Positions 1-7,818 of a DNA stretch of 64,000 nucleotides are shown here, piece by piece. The position numbers and the translations under genes were made by a program. The notes beneath the pieces were generated by a model that saw only the letters and a program-made list of their open reading frames with translations, was not told where the DNA came from and did not search any database. The stretch spans positions 1-64,000 of the forward strand of contig PHEH01000006.1 of the NCBI GenBank assembly GCA_002841155.1. Direction: 5' to 3'. Each line of letters begins with the position of its first letter. The stretch's first letter is position 1. The stretch is from Alphaproteobacteria bacterium HGW-Alphaproteobacteria-18 (lineage in GTDB: Bacteria > Pseudomonadota > Alphaproteobacteria > Caulobacterales > Hyphomonadaceae).

Positions 1-1
1 C

Positions 2-223
2 GATCACGGCCCCATTGACGGCGTTGGCATGGGCGCGATGACCATGGGTTTCGATATCGCAGGTGATGTCGACCTCACTGGATTTTCCGAAGGCGACACT
101 GTCGCGTTCGAGGTCAAGCAAGGCCGCGACGGAAGCTACCGTATCATGTCGATCTGCAACACAGGGACCGAGGGCGCTGATTGCCTGGACACCAGAATCG
201 CACGTCCGGGCAACCCCGAATGA
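2..223 (+). CDS. CusF-like periplasmic copper-binding domain, C-terminal part
   Basis: Open reading frame entering from the left edge, so the N-terminus is missing. The visible 74 residues contain H-G-P-I, then G-M-G-A-M-T-M-G-F, then a G-D-x-V-x-F strand. This is the layout of CusF-type beta-barrel copper/silver chaperones, whose methionines in the A-M-T-M stretch bind Cu(I)/Ag(I). In this family the domain is either a free periplasmic protein or the C-terminal tail of a CusB-like membrane-fusion protein. Which applies here cannot be seen. It converges on merA, so two metal-resistance units meet at 224-349. That gap shows nothing recognisable. Confidence 0.7.
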   Translation, partial: DHGPIDGVGMGAMTMGFDIAGDVDLTGFSEGDTVAFEVKQGRDGSYRIMSICNTGTEGADCLDTRIARPGNPE

Positions 224-349
224 GCCGGATTGGACGCCGGCGGGTTTGTGCCGGTCTGAGACTTCGCGCTTGATGCCGGTGATGCTCCCGGCCGCTTTGT
301 GGAGCGGTGTGACTGACCGGCAAAAAGGAAATGCGTGCCAATCGGCGAC

Positions 350-1774
350 TCAGCCCGCGCAACAGGAGAGTTTCGCGACATCCTTGTCGAAAGTCTGCGC
401 CGCCAGCTTGAACCCCTCGACTGTCGTTAAATAAGGGAAAATGGTTTCGCCGAGCGCCTTTGTCGTCATGCCGAACTTCAGTGCCAGTGAAAGTGTCTGG
501 ATACTATCAGCGCCTTCCTGCGCCATGATCACACCGCCGAGCAGTCGGTCATTAGCCCGGTCTGCGACCAACTTGATCAGCCCTGTGGTATTGCGTGCCG
601 CGAGCGCCCGAGGAACATTCTCAAGCGGAAGCACACTGGTCTTGACATCATAGCCTGCGGCGTAAGCCTGCGCCTCGGTCAGACCGACACCTGCAATCTG
701 CGGATCGCAGAAAACCACCCACGGCATCGCGGCGTTGTCGTAGCATTCCTTCCCTCCCAGTACCGCATTTCGCGCCGCCAGCTTGGCGCCATAAGCGGCC
801 ATGTATACGAACTGATCCCGGTCAGTTACGTCGCCTGCTGCGTATACACCGGAACGTGTGGTGGCCATATCATCGCCAACGATGATCGCGCCCCGCTGAT
901 CAGTCTCGACACCCATCTCTTTGAGCCCCAGCCCATCCGTGTTGGGAATGCGCCCAGTCGACAGGACAAGGTGATCAGCCGCCAGGTCTCTGGCGGCACC
1001 GTTCACCGTTACCGTCACGACTGTGCGGCTGCCGTCCAGCCGTGCGGCGTCATAGGTTACCTTTTCCACAACCGAGATGCCCTCGGCGCGCAGTGCCTTC
1101 GCGAGCGCCTCGGACACCTCTGGTTCAGCGCGCGGCAACAACCGCGAGCGGCACACGATCGTGACGCGGGTACCCAGCCTCGCCATCATCTGTGCGAGTT
1201 CCACACCGATATAGCCGCCGCCGAGGAAGATCAGGCTCTCGGGCAGCGCCTTCAGCTCCAGGAGCGCCGTGCTGTCGAGCGTCGGCACCTCCGAAATACC
1301 GGCGACGTCAGGAACGGCCGAGCGGCCGCCAGTGGCGACGATGACCTTGGATACCTTGATCTTCCGTCCGCCGACCTCCACACCGCCAAGTACGAGCCGC
1401 GCTGGCCCCTCATCGATGTAAGTCACACCATGATAGCCTGGTAGCAAGTTGGCGTATTTTTTCTGCCGCAGTGACGCGACGAGATCTTCCTTTGCTGCGA
1501 TCAGCGCCGCCCAGTCAGAAACCTGCGCTTCTCCCCTGAGTCCCGGGAACCGATGCGCCGACTGCGCACTAAACACCGCCTCAGCGGCGCGGATCATCGT
1601 CTTGGAGGGGACGCATCCGACGTTCACGCAGGTACCGCCAATCGTACCGTGCCCTATAAGAGCCACGCGCACACCGCCCTCTGCGGCCGTAATAGCGGCG
1701 GAGAATCCAGCCGATCCGGCACCAATCACGGCGAGGTCGTACTCACAGTTCGGCGCGCAGCATTCGTGTTTCAT
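350..1774 (-). CDS. merA: Mercuric reductase
   Basis: Cytosolic flavoprotein of the pyridine-nucleotide disulfide oxidoreductase family that reduces Hg(II) to Hg(0) with NADPH. The 474-residue protein has an FAD-binding G-A-G-S-A-G near residue 18, the redox pair Cys49/Cys54 in GGTCVNVGCVPSK, a second nucleotide-binding G-G-G-Y-I-G, and the C-terminal vicinal Cys pair (S-C-C-A-G) that passes Hg(II) to the active site. There is no N-terminal MerP-like (NmerA) domain, but a Cys-rich start (H-E-C-C-A-P-N-C) may serve instead. The chosen ATG has an AAGGAAAA Shine-Dalgarno. The frame stays open 23 codons further upstream without a better site. Last gene of merTPA, after a 183-nt gap from merP. Confidence 0.95.
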   Translation of the reverse strand: MKHECCAPNCEYDLAVIGAGSAGFSAAITAAEGGVRVALIGHGTIGGTCVNVGCVPSKTMIRAAEAVFSAQSAHRFPGLRGEAQVSDWAALIAAKEDLVASLRQKKYANLLPGYHGVTYIDEGPARLVLGGVEVGGRKIKVSKVIVATGGRSAVPDVAGISEVPTLDSTALLELKALPESLIFLGGGYIGVELAQMMARLGTRVTIVCRSRLLPRAEPEVSEALAKALRAEGISVVEKVTYDAARLDGSRTVVTVTVNGAARDLAADHLVLSTGRIPNTDGLGLKEMGVETDQRGAIIVGDDMATTRSGVYAAGDVTDRDQFVYMAAYGAKLAARNAVLGGKECYDNAAMPWVVFCDPQIAGVGLTEAQAYAAGYDVKTSVLPLENVPRALAARNTTGLIKLVADRANDRLLGGVIMAQEGADSIQTLSLALKFGMTTKALGETIFPYLTTVEGFKLAAQTFDKDVAKLSCCAG

Positions 1775-1957
1775 TGAGTTTTCCTTCGAGACTTGTCTCG
1801 TGAAGTTGCAAGAGACGCGAAACTTGGAGGCCCCTTGAATCATTGATTGCGGGTAGCGGTCCTGAAATCACCAGAGCAACTCAAGCGGTACGATCCGGTC
1901 CCGGTGTCCGCCTTCGATGTACCAAGCCGCGCAGCTGTTCTTTTGCGTTCTGATCAA

Positions 1958-2278
1958 TCAACTGGTCTGGACCGCCGGATACCCGACGCCGGCCGATGCG
2001 GCGGCAATTGTTTCCGGAGACGTGATCGCCGGATCATACACGACCTCTGCAGTCTTCGTCCCAAAATCGATCTCAACAGACTTGACGCCATCGACGCGCA
2101 GCATCGCCTTTTTCACCGATATGGGACATGTTGCGCAGGTCATGTTGTCGACGGAAAAGCGGGCCGTGGCCTGCTGTACTTCTGCGACCTCTGTCTGCGA
2201 GAACTGCGCGCCAGCAAGCGCCATTCCGCCCATAATCGCCAATCCGGCGAGGCCGGCAATCATCCACGTTCGCTTCAT
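1958..2278 (-). CDS. merP: Periplasmic mercuric-ion binding protein
   Basis: 106 residues: an N-terminal signal peptide (about 1-24, Lys/Arg followed by a hydrophobic Ala/Gly-rich core ending A-G-A-Q) and one heavy-metal-associated domain with the M-T-C-A-T-C motif (Cys48, Cys51). MerP captures Hg(II) in the periplasm and hands it to MerT. It lies 15 bp downstream of merT on the same strand, so the two are probably co-transcribed and translated together. Confidence 0.93.
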   Translation of the reverse strand: MKRTWMIAGLAGLAIMGGMALAGAQFSQTEVAEVQQATARFSVDNMTCATCPISVKKAMLRVDGVKSVEIDFGTKTAEVVYDPAITSPETIAAASAGVGYPAVQTS

Positions 2279-2293
2279 CCCTGCTCTCCTTGC

Positions 2294-2668
2294 TTAGTAA
2301 AATAGTGGTGCCCAAGTTTCGATGGTCAGCGCCGCGAACACGATAAGCGCGCCGCCCCATAGGGCCACCTGCTTGATCCAGGAGGGTGCGGGACGTGCGC
2401 AGTCGCTGCCATCCTCACAATGCTTGCCCTTCCGAAAATAGACTTCCCAAAAGCCAGCCGCGAGAAACCCAGCTGCAATCAGCATGAATACCGGCTTGTA
2501 GGGTTCCAGCAGCGTCAGCTGGCCGATCCAAGCTCCCGTCACACCGACGCTGATCAGTATCAGAGGCAGGATGCAACAAGACGACGCGAGGAAGGTCCCC
2601 AGCACGCCACCCGCGATGAGCCAGCTTGATCGACGATCATTTCCAGAACCGTTTGTCTTGTCTGACAT
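2294..2668 (-). CDS. merT: Mercuric transport protein MerT
   Basis: 124-residue inner-membrane protein with three predicted membrane helices. The first holds the vicinal Cys pair (Cys31-Cys32, S-S-C-C-I-L-P) that takes Hg(II) from MerP. The cytoplasmic loop carries a second pair (Cys84 and Cys90 in K-H-C-E-D-G-S-D-C) that releases it towards MerA. The start at the M-S-D-K-T-N codon matches usual MerT length. The upstream in-frame extension would run through the merR promoter and is rejected. First gene of the operon, transcribed from the MerR-type promoter at 2703-2733. Confidence 0.94.
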   Translation of the reverse strand: MSDKTNGSGNDRRSSWLIAGGVLGTFLASSCCILPLILISVGVTGAWIGQLTLLEPYKPVFMLIAAGFLAAGFWEVYFRKGKHCEDGSDCARPAPSWIKQVALWGGALIVFAALTIETWAPLFY

Positions 2669-2702
2669 ACGCGTCGTTGTCCTTGGCCTTGTGTTCGTCT
2701 GC

Positions 2703-2733
2703 TTGATAGGGTCTGTAGTTGGTACAGACGCAA
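2703..2733 (-). promoter_or_regulatory. MerR-controlled merTPA promoter/operator
   Basis: On the minus strand a -35 element TTGCGT (2728-2733) and a -10 element TATCAA (2703-2708) are separated by exactly 19 bp, the overlong spacer typical of MerR-activated promoters. Inside it lies the dyad TCTGTA-N5-TACAGA (2712-2728). MerR-family activators untwist such promoters when metal binds. The site lies in the 79-bp divergent region between merT and merR, so it should also govern merR autoregulation. Confidence 0.85.
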
Positions 2734-2747
2734 GCGGAGAATTGAGC

Positions 2748-3164
2748 ATGGACATCACATCGTCGCGAGCGATGCTCAGGCGGGCCGAGTTGGCCAGCCG
2801 GCTTGGCTGCAACCTTGAAACCATCCGCTATTACGAAAAGATCGGACTTCTACCAGAACCAGCGCGCTCACCCAGTGGCCACCGGCTCTATTCAAACGTG
2901 GATCAGTTGCGTTTGCGATTTATCTTGCGGGCGCGCGATCTGGGCTTCCGAACAGAGGACGTTCGCTCGCTCCTGGGGATCAATGATGGCATGCCTAGCT
3001 GTGCCGAAGTGATGGTCCTTGCCGAAGCGCATCTAAAGGACATCAGAAATCGTATCCTGGATCTGCAGCAGATGGAGAGGCAGCTCAGTGAGATCATGAT
3101 CGGCTGCACCGGAGGTCAAACATCTGATTGTGCGTTGACGGACAAGCTTTTTGAATCTCGGTGA
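2748..3164 (+). CDS. merR: Mercury-responsive regulator MerR
   Basis: 138-residue MerR-family protein: an N-terminal winged helix-turn-helix with the I-R-Y-Y-E-K-I-G-L-L signature, a dimerisation coiled coil, and a C-terminal metal loop. The three Hg(II) ligands are in place: Cys85 (G-M-P-S-C-A-E), Cys120 and Cys128 (G-C-T-G-G-Q-T-S-D-C). This matches the known one-plus-two Cys arrangement across the dimer. Start chosen at the ATG just before the DNA-binding domain, since an in-frame extension to 2571 overlaps merT. Divergent from merTPA. Confidence 0.94.
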   Translation: MDITSSRAMLRRAELASRLGCNLETIRYYEKIGLLPEPARSPSGHRLYSNVDQLRLRFILRARDLGFRTEDVRSLLGINDGMPSCAEVMVLAEAHLKDIRNRILDLQQMERQLSEIMIGCTGGQTSDCALTDKLFESR

Positions 3165-3357
3165 ACAGGTGTTGCCGCAAACATCTATTCAGGCCTGTCC
3201 GCTCCTACTCAGACGAACGCTCGTCGAGCTAAGGCGCGACAACAGCCAGGATTTTTGAGACTAACGCCCAAGCCGCGAAGTCTCGTCGCCCGCTGTCCCC
3301 AATTGAAGAAATGGACAACCTCGACCCTGCTGGCAGTTTGCTGTCGGCGATCCGCGT

Positions 3358-3651
3358 CTAGGTCAGCAGCTCGTCCTGCACGATCCGGGGTCGCCTTTCG
3401 ATGAGCGCGAGCAGTACCCGCGCCGCGCCTTCAGGGCGTCTGCGCCCCTGCTCCCAGCCTCGCAGGGTACCTACGGCGACGCCAATGCTGCAAGCAAATT
3501 CGGCCTGCGACAATCCCGAGCGCTCGCGGATTGCGGCCACATCAGGCTCAGGCACTTCGATATGATGAACCCATGCGCCCGTCTTGTGACCTTTGGCGTG
3601 GGTGAGCGCCTCCTGGAGGCCTTTTTTGATGCTTGTGGCGGCGTTGGTCAT
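3358..3651 (-). CDS. Xre-type antitoxin-like regulator, apparently without partner
   Basis: 97 residues. The C-terminal half is a helix-turn-helix of the HigA/NadS antitoxin type: A-I-R-E-R-S-G-L-S-Q-A-E-F-A then G-T-L-R-G-W-E-Q-G-R-R-R-P-E. The N-terminal half resembles the S-I-K-x-G-L-x-E-A segment of antitoxins encoded next to RelE/HigB- or BrnT-like toxins. The toxin gene would be expected upstream (3652-3950 on this strand), but only short interrupted frames are there. The second ATG is preferred because a GGAAAG stands before it. Probably an orphan left by decay at the island edge. Confidence 0.7.
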   Translation of the reverse strand: MTNAATSIKKGLQEALTHAKGHKTGAWVHHIEVPEPDVAAIRERSGLSQAEFACSIGVAVGTLRGWEQGRRRPEGAARVLLALIERRPRIVQDELLT

Positions 3652-4000
3652 GTCACTTTCCATAAGTATCGGCGATGAGGTCTCAATGTTCGATCAGTTC
3701 GGCGCGCCGATTGGCGAGATCAGCTGCGCTTTCTCTTCATTCGTCATGCCAGCCGAACTTGATCGACCAATAAACTCCGATGGTTCCACAACGGTCAGCC
3801 TCAACGTCGCGCCATGCCGTCGTATGCGTCATCGACCCATATGTCAGTGACGTATCTCTAACCTCAATTCTCGCTCCACAGTTCATCGTTCGAGATGGAT
3901 CGCCAACCTCGTCGATGAGGCCCTCTTGACCCACATCTCAGAGTCAGGGAGATCAATTTATCGGATTTCCTGTGGAAATCGGAATCGAACCACTCTCCCA

Positions 4001-4037
4001 TGCCAACAACTACCGAATTGTTGGCAGATTGTTGGCA
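4001..4037. repeat. TTGTTGGCA repeats: one inverted, two direct copies
   Basis: TGCCAACAA at 4001-4009 is the exact reverse complement of TTGTTGGCA at 4018-4026, and a second direct copy follows at 4029-4037 (11-bp period, one helical turn). They lie about 60-95 bp from the tRNA-like attachment core. Such helically phased short repeats are the usual form of arm-type integrase or excisionase sites. That role is an inference. Confidence 0.5.
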
Positions 4038-4094
4038 TTCGACGACGCTCCACATTTATTTCTGAAATCAAAACAGAGGTGTAAGGGCGCTCGC

Positions 4095-4114
4095 GATTCC
4101 GCCCCCGGGCACCA
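4095..4114 (+). other. tRNA 3'-end fragment, candidate attachment site (att)
   Basis: GATTCCGCCCCCGGGCACCA reproduces the T-loop end, T-stem, acceptor strand and CCA of a tRNA with a GCCCGGG acceptor, best fitting bacterial tRNA-Phe. No 5' part of a tRNA precedes it: the sequence departs from tRNA immediately upstream (ctcgc instead of the GGTTC arm). A bare tRNA 3' end is what tyrosine-recombinase integration leaves at the distal end of a genomic island. Confidence 0.55.
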
Positions 4115-4365
4115 TTTCCCCATCCAGCGACGTCCGCCGGGGTCACCAAAAACATAAAAACTAGATGTTAGCACTGCCTGCGAGACGGTCAGGATAGCCC
4201 CACTGACCGGCGCTGTGTTCGAGCAAATATTTCCTGCCACGAAACCGGAGCCTCTTCAGGGCTGACGAGGCCACCTCATAAGGAATGAGCCGCCCGGTCT
4301 GGTATGCGCGCGCTAAACTGACACGTCACTTCCGATCAGAACTGGCCGGGTATAAGAAGCCTGAG

Positions 4366-5310
4366 ATGACGGCTCGCTCAAAGATTCCCCCCCGCCTCAA
4401 TGTGCCTCTCAATGCCCTGAAGGCTTTTGAAGCTGCCGCGCGCCTCCTGTCGATCAAGGACGCTGCGCTGGAACTGGGCGTCACCCCTTCGGCTGTGTCC
4501 CATCAACTCAAGATACTGGAGGACGCCCTGGGCGTCGATCTGATGCGCCGGACCGGTGCCCGCATCGAACTAACGGAACCTGGGGCATCTCTTTCTCCGG
4601 CGCTTACGGAAGGCTTCACGAGGATATCATCAGCCGTCACCGGTATCTCGGGCGATCGTCAGACCGGACCTCTTCGGCTGTCGGTGCTGCCAACTTTCGC
4701 GCATCACTGGTTTTCTCCCCGGCTGAAAGACTATCCTTTCGATCGTCCGGGATGTGAACTCCAGATATCCTCCAGCCAGACGGCCGTCGACCTTGCAGCG
4801 GGCGAGGCGGATGCGGGAATCCGGCATGGGAGGGGAGCCTGGCGCGGCTTGCAGGCCGATCTCCTCTTTACCCAGACAGTGACCCTCCTGGCCTCACCCG
4901 CTCTAGCCAGTTCTGCGGAGCCACGCGCCCTGATAGCGCGCTCAAACCTCTTTCTGTCCCAACACCTGCAAGCCAGCTGGGATGAATGGAACCAGACCCT
5001 GCCGGGAGGCCCCGTTCAGCCGGGCGCCCTGACGCGCGTCGATTCGGCGGGGCTCGGCCTGAAGGCGGCCCTTGATGGGGCAGGTATTACGCTGGCGGGA
5101 TGGGAAGTCTGCCGAGCAGACATAGATGCTGGCCGGCTCGTTCCGTTGTTCGAGCACCGGACGGATGCAGGGTCTGGATACTGGCTTGTCTATCCTGAAG
5201 CGTTGGCCCGTGACCGCCGGATCCGGAACCTTCGGGGCTGGCTGATCGCCGCAACACGGAGCCCTTCGCCTGAAGCCCCGAAGAGAAACGGAACCGCCGC
5301 CCGTGCCTGA
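4366..5310 (+). CDS. LysR-family regulator, GcvA-like
   Basis: 314 residues. The N-terminal winged helix (N-A-L-K-A-F-E-A-A-A-R-L, then T-P-S-A-V-S-H-Q-L-K) is typical of the GcvA/AmpR subgroup of LysR regulators. A periplasmic-binding-like effector domain follows from about residue 90. The start before T-A-R-S-K matches the family. An upstream in-frame ATG at 4285 would add 27 residues without homology-like features. It overlaps the next gene (a cupin) by 8 bp, so the two form one unit. The oppositely oriented small-enzyme operon at 5672-7589 is a plausible target. Confidence 0.85.
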   Translation: MTARSKIPPRLNVPLNALKAFEAAARLLSIKDAALELGVTPSAVSHQLKILEDALGVDLMRRTGARIELTEPGASLSPALTEGFTRISSAVTGISGDRQTGPLRLSVLPTFAHHWFSPRLKDYPFDRPGCELQISSSQTAVDLAAGEADAGIRHGRGAWRGLQADLLFTQTVTLLASPALASSAEPRALIARSNLFLSQHLQASWDEWNQTLPGGPVQPGALTRVDSAGLGLKAALDGAGITLAGWEVCRADIDAGRLVPLFEHRTDAGSGYWLVYPEALARDRRIRNLRGWLIAATRSPSPEAPKRNGTAARA

Positions 5311-5620
5311 GACATTTCTTCGACTTGCAGATTTCAAGGGACACAAGGCGTGGGACGCCCGCGACATTGCCGAGGTGGAGGGGGCGAGTGTCCGTCTGCA
5401 CTGGACCGACGCGCCCTATATCTGGCACGTCAATGATGGCACCGAGGTCTTCCTGGTTCTTGACGGGATCGTCGACATGCATGTTCGCGAAGGAGGCATC
5501 GAGCGCGTCCTGGAACTTTCTCCCTTCGATGCGTTCGTTGCAAAGCCGGGCGATGAGCATGTTGCCCACCCACGCGGCGAAGCCCGTATCCTGGTGATCG
5601 AACGAAAAGGCTCTGTCTGA
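5303..5620 (+). CDS. Small cupin-domain protein
   Basis: 105 residues forming one cupin barrel: the W-H-V-N-D-G-T-E-V-F-L-V-L-D-G segment is a variant of motif 1 and the K-P-G-D-E-H-V-A-H-P segment is motif 2, each with metal-binding His/Glu candidates. It starts with GTG inside the end of the LysR gene, implying translational coupling. Single-domain cupins of this type have varied or unknown functions (isomerases, dioxygenases, sugar binding). Substrate cannot be told. Confidence 0.8.
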   Translation: MPETFLRLADFKGHKAWDARDIAEVEGASVRLHWTDAPYIWHVNDGTEVFLVLDGIVDMHVREGGIERVLELSPFDAFVAKPGDEHVAHPRGEARILVIERKGSV

Positions 5621-5671
5621 CACGCCGAGGACTTCAACCGGACGCGGGCTTACCCCGGCATCGCCCTGCCC

Positions 5672-6280
5672 TTACCAGCCACCAGTCTGTAACCATTCTT
5701 CCATCATCGCCATCCGATCCCAGCCCCAGAAGGCTTCCCCCTCCACAAGGAAAAACGGGGAGCCGAAGACGCCCTGCGACAGCGCGGTCTCGCTCATCTC
5801 GGTGGTGACCCGCTTGATCTGCGGAGACCGGAGCCCGGAGGCGAGCGCGACGGCGTCCAGCCCCAGCCTGGCGCCGAGGCCCGCAATCTGATCTTCATCA
5901 CGCGTGTCGAGGTTTCCGGTATAATAGTCGCGGAAAACCGCCCGCGCAAAAGCGGCCGATCCTTCCGGATAATGCGCCTCGATCCAGTAGAACGCCCGGG
6001 TCGCGGCCAGGGCAATTTTCGGATGCCCGTCAGGCAATCGCATCGCAACGCCGAGCCGGCGTGCAATCCGCGCCCAGTCATGTCTTGCATAGTCTGATTT
6101 CATCGGCGTCGCCGACAGGCCCCGCATGCCTGTCACTTTGAATGCCGCGCCCAGCATGAAGGGCCGCCACAGGATGTCCCGCCCGGCACGCTGGCCGAGT
6201 GCGTCAATCTCCTGGGCGGCAAGATATGCATAGCCGGAGGAGAAATCGAACCAGAACTCAATCGGTGCCGCCTTTGTCAT
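5672..6280 (-). CDS. 2-hydroxychromene-2-carboxylate isomerase family (DsbA-like)
   Basis: 202 residues with the thioredoxin-fold, kappa-class GST-like pattern: I-E-F-W-F-D-F-S-S-G-Y-A-Y at the start, R-P-F-M-L-G-A near residue 45, and V-F-G-S-P-F-F-L-V-E-G-E-A-F-W-G near the C-terminus. Known members isomerise hydroxychromene carboxylate in naphthalene-type catabolism or act as glutathione-dependent enzymes. The start M-T-K-A-A-P matches the family; a 50-codon upstream frame is not conserved-looking. Last gene of a four-gene minus-strand group. Confidence 0.85.
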   Translation of the reverse strand: MTKAAPIEFWFDFSSGYAYLAAQEIDALGQRAGRDILWRPFMLGAAFKVTGMRGLSATPMKSDYARHDWARIARRLGVAMRLPDGHPKIALAATRAFYWIEAHYPEGSAAFARAVFRDYYTGNLDTRDEDQIAGLGARLGLDAVALASGLRSPQIKRVTTEMSETALSQGVFGSPFFLVEGEAFWGWDRMAMMEEWLQTGGW

Positions 6281-6326
6281 GGGAGCCTGTCTACCTGTCC
6301 TGAAGCGCGCGAGTGCATTGCCACTG

Positions 6327-6878
6327 TCATTCGTCCTTCCAGTAATCCACGGCGTCAGACAGCTTCCAAATCGCCTCGATGCTGCGCTTTGCCTTGTCTC
6401 CGCCAGGGGCAGAGCCGGCGAAGATGCCAATCTTGCCGCTGTCAGGATAGAGGATCACGTCAGGCGCGTGCATGCTGCTGATGGCAATGTAGCGCAGCCC
6501 ATCGCGCCCCGCGACGAGTTGATGCGCCGTCCCGGCCCCGCCTGCCGGACAGATGGCCACGTCGCCTGCCTGCACTACCCACTCATCCGGCCCCAGCCGC
6601 AGCACGCCGCGCCCGTGGAGGATCACGAACATCTCGTCATTGGCCTGATGCGCATGAAGCGGCCAGGCGCGCTTTCCAGGAAGGATTTCGACGAGGCGCG
6701 CGCCAAGGCGCGTTGCACCGGCCGGCGCTGCGATGGCGGCAAAGGAGGCCCCATAGGCGTCATGGGCGTTCGTCTGACGGCTCATCGGCAGGTCCGACAG
6801 CGTTATGACCGGACAGGGGGCTGCGCGCGTCTCGCTTCTGTTGCCTGCCGCAGCTCCGGGATCCGCTGCGTCTTTCAT
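6327..6878 (-). CDS. Cupin-domain protein
   Basis: 183 residues. The conserved cupin core runs from about residue 60: P-L-H-A-H-Q-A-N-D-E-M-F-V-I-L-H-G-R-G is motif 1 with two His and a Glu, and V-Q-A-G-D-V-A-I-C-P-A-G with a later T-A-H-Q is motif 2. The C-terminal 50 residues are a variable tail. Its start overlaps the stop of the DUF1330 gene by ATGA, so translation is coupled. Function unknown; probably metal-dependent binding or turnover of a small carboxylate or aromatic compound. Confidence 0.8.
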   Translation of the reverse strand: MKDAADPGAAAGNRSETRAAPCPVITLSDLPMSRQTNAHDAYGASFAAIAAPAGATRLGARLVEILPGKRAWPLHAHQANDEMFVILHGRGVLRLGPDEWVVQAGDVAICPAGGAGTAHQLVAGRDGLRYIAISSMHAPDVILYPDSGKIGIFAGSAPGGDKAKRSIEAIWKLSDAVDYWKDE

Positions 6879-7168
6879 CCGGACACCGCGTGCATCAGGA
6901 TCACCTGAGCACTGGCGCCCGCGATGCGGTCTTCGGCAATCTTCCGGTATTCCGGCGACTGCGACCAGGCACGGAAGTGATCTTCATCCGTGAACGACAT
7001 AAGGACGGCCTTGTCGCAGGGCCAGTCGCCTTCCACGACGCGTACATGCGTATCTGCCGAAAGCAACCGCCCGCCATACCGGAGGAGCACAGGCAGGAAG
7101 GCATCCACATATCGCTGATAGCGGCGCGCATCCTGAATTTTCAGCTGGGCCAGTACATAAACCGTCAT
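6875..7168 (-). CDS. DUF1330-like dimeric alpha-beta barrel protein
   Basis: 97 residues with the ferredoxin-like, ABM-type layout of DUF1330 proteins: V-Y-V-L-A-Q-L-K-I-Q-D, Y-Q-R-Y-V-D-A-F, G-G-R-L-L, and the F-R-A-W-S-Q-S-P-E-Y segment. A GGAG Shine-Dalgarno stands 8 bp before the chosen ATG. The family has no settled function. It lies between an NTF2-like and a cupin gene, which suggests a joint role in processing a small molecule. Confidence 0.8.
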   Translation of the reverse strand: MTVYVLAQLKIQDARRYQRYVDAFLPVLLRYGGRLLSADTHVRVVEGDWPCDKAVLMSFTDEDHFRAWSQSPEYRKIAEDRIAGASAQVILMHAVSG

Positions 7169-7178
7169 GCGGCTCTCC

Positions 7179-7589
7179 TCAGATAGCGGTTTCACGAACC
7201 AGGCTGGTATCCGCGATGACGACCGCCCCGTAGAACGCCTCTCCCCGCACCTGCGCGCCCTGCTCAAACACCAGGATTTCAGCGGCTCTCACAGCGCGCC
7301 CGGCCGTATAGGAGACATAATGGACGATCAGCACCTGTGAGGGTTCATCCGCGAAGGCCCCGATCAGCTCAAAGCGCAGGTCCGGAACGCACGCCAGAGC
7401 CGCGCCCCAATAGTCCCGCAGCGCAGATTTCCCGCGCACTTGCGCGGAGCCAGTGAGGCTCGCAGCCGCCGGGCTGGTGAAGACCCCGTCTTCGGCCCAT
7501 ACTTTCAGGACGGCTTCAACATCATGGGCGTTCCATGCCGCAATCCAGCCCTCAGCATGCGCCATCAGGGCGTCACGATCATATCTCAT
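7179..7589 (-). CDS. SnoaL/NTF2-like protein
   Basis: 136 residues with the cone-shaped NTF2-like fold signature: an N-terminal helix with W-I-A-A-W-N-A-H-D-V-E-A-V-L, D-G-V-F-T-S-P, G-K-S-A-L-R-D-Y-W, and alternating strands towards the C-terminus. SnoaL-like proteins include polyketide cyclases, ketosteroid-isomerase-like enzymes and non-catalytic binders. First gene of the minus-strand group 7589-5672. The 229-bp divergent region to the thioesterase should hold its promoter. Confidence 0.8.
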   Translation of the reverse strand: MRYDRDALMAHAEGWIAAWNAHDVEAVLKVWAEDGVFTSPAAASLTGSAQVRGKSALRDYWGAALACVPDLRFELIGAFADEPSQVLIVHYVSYTAGRAVRAAEILVFEQGAQVRGEAFYGAVVIADTSLVRETAI

Positions 7590-7818
7590 ATCCAGAATAA
7601 TCCTCCTGCTAGCGCGCGTTTAAGTGTCGCCGGATCTGCATGGATCAGGAGTTCCCGAGCGGCGCGGGAATCTCCAGTGAGAAGATTTCAGCGCCGGCTG
7701 AGGATATCTGAAGCGCCCGTGCCGCCTTGAAGTTATGCTCAGGCTGACCCGAGGATTTCTCACTCCTCCCACCAGCGCCGCTCTGCCAGAAAAGGTTTCT
7801 GAACAGACGAGGCAAAAG

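Larger units (their letters stand above)
3652..4365. other. Gene-free, decayed island-edge region
   Basis: About 700 bp with no convincing gene on either strand. Frames are short, interrupted and do not resemble families I recognise. Composition is visibly less GC-rich than the chromosome to the right. It contains a set of TTGTTGGCA repeats (4001-4037) and a tRNA-like 3' end (4095-4114). Read together, it looks like the end of an integrated element beside its attachment site. An in-frame upstream ATG (4285) of the LysR gene also lies here. Confidence 0.5.

Noticed and set aside
4010-4240. 76-residue minus-strand frame containing W-C-P-G-A-E-S
   Set aside because: That peptide is the well-known artefact of translating a tRNA 3' end in antisense. 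It supports the tRNA fragment, not a protein.
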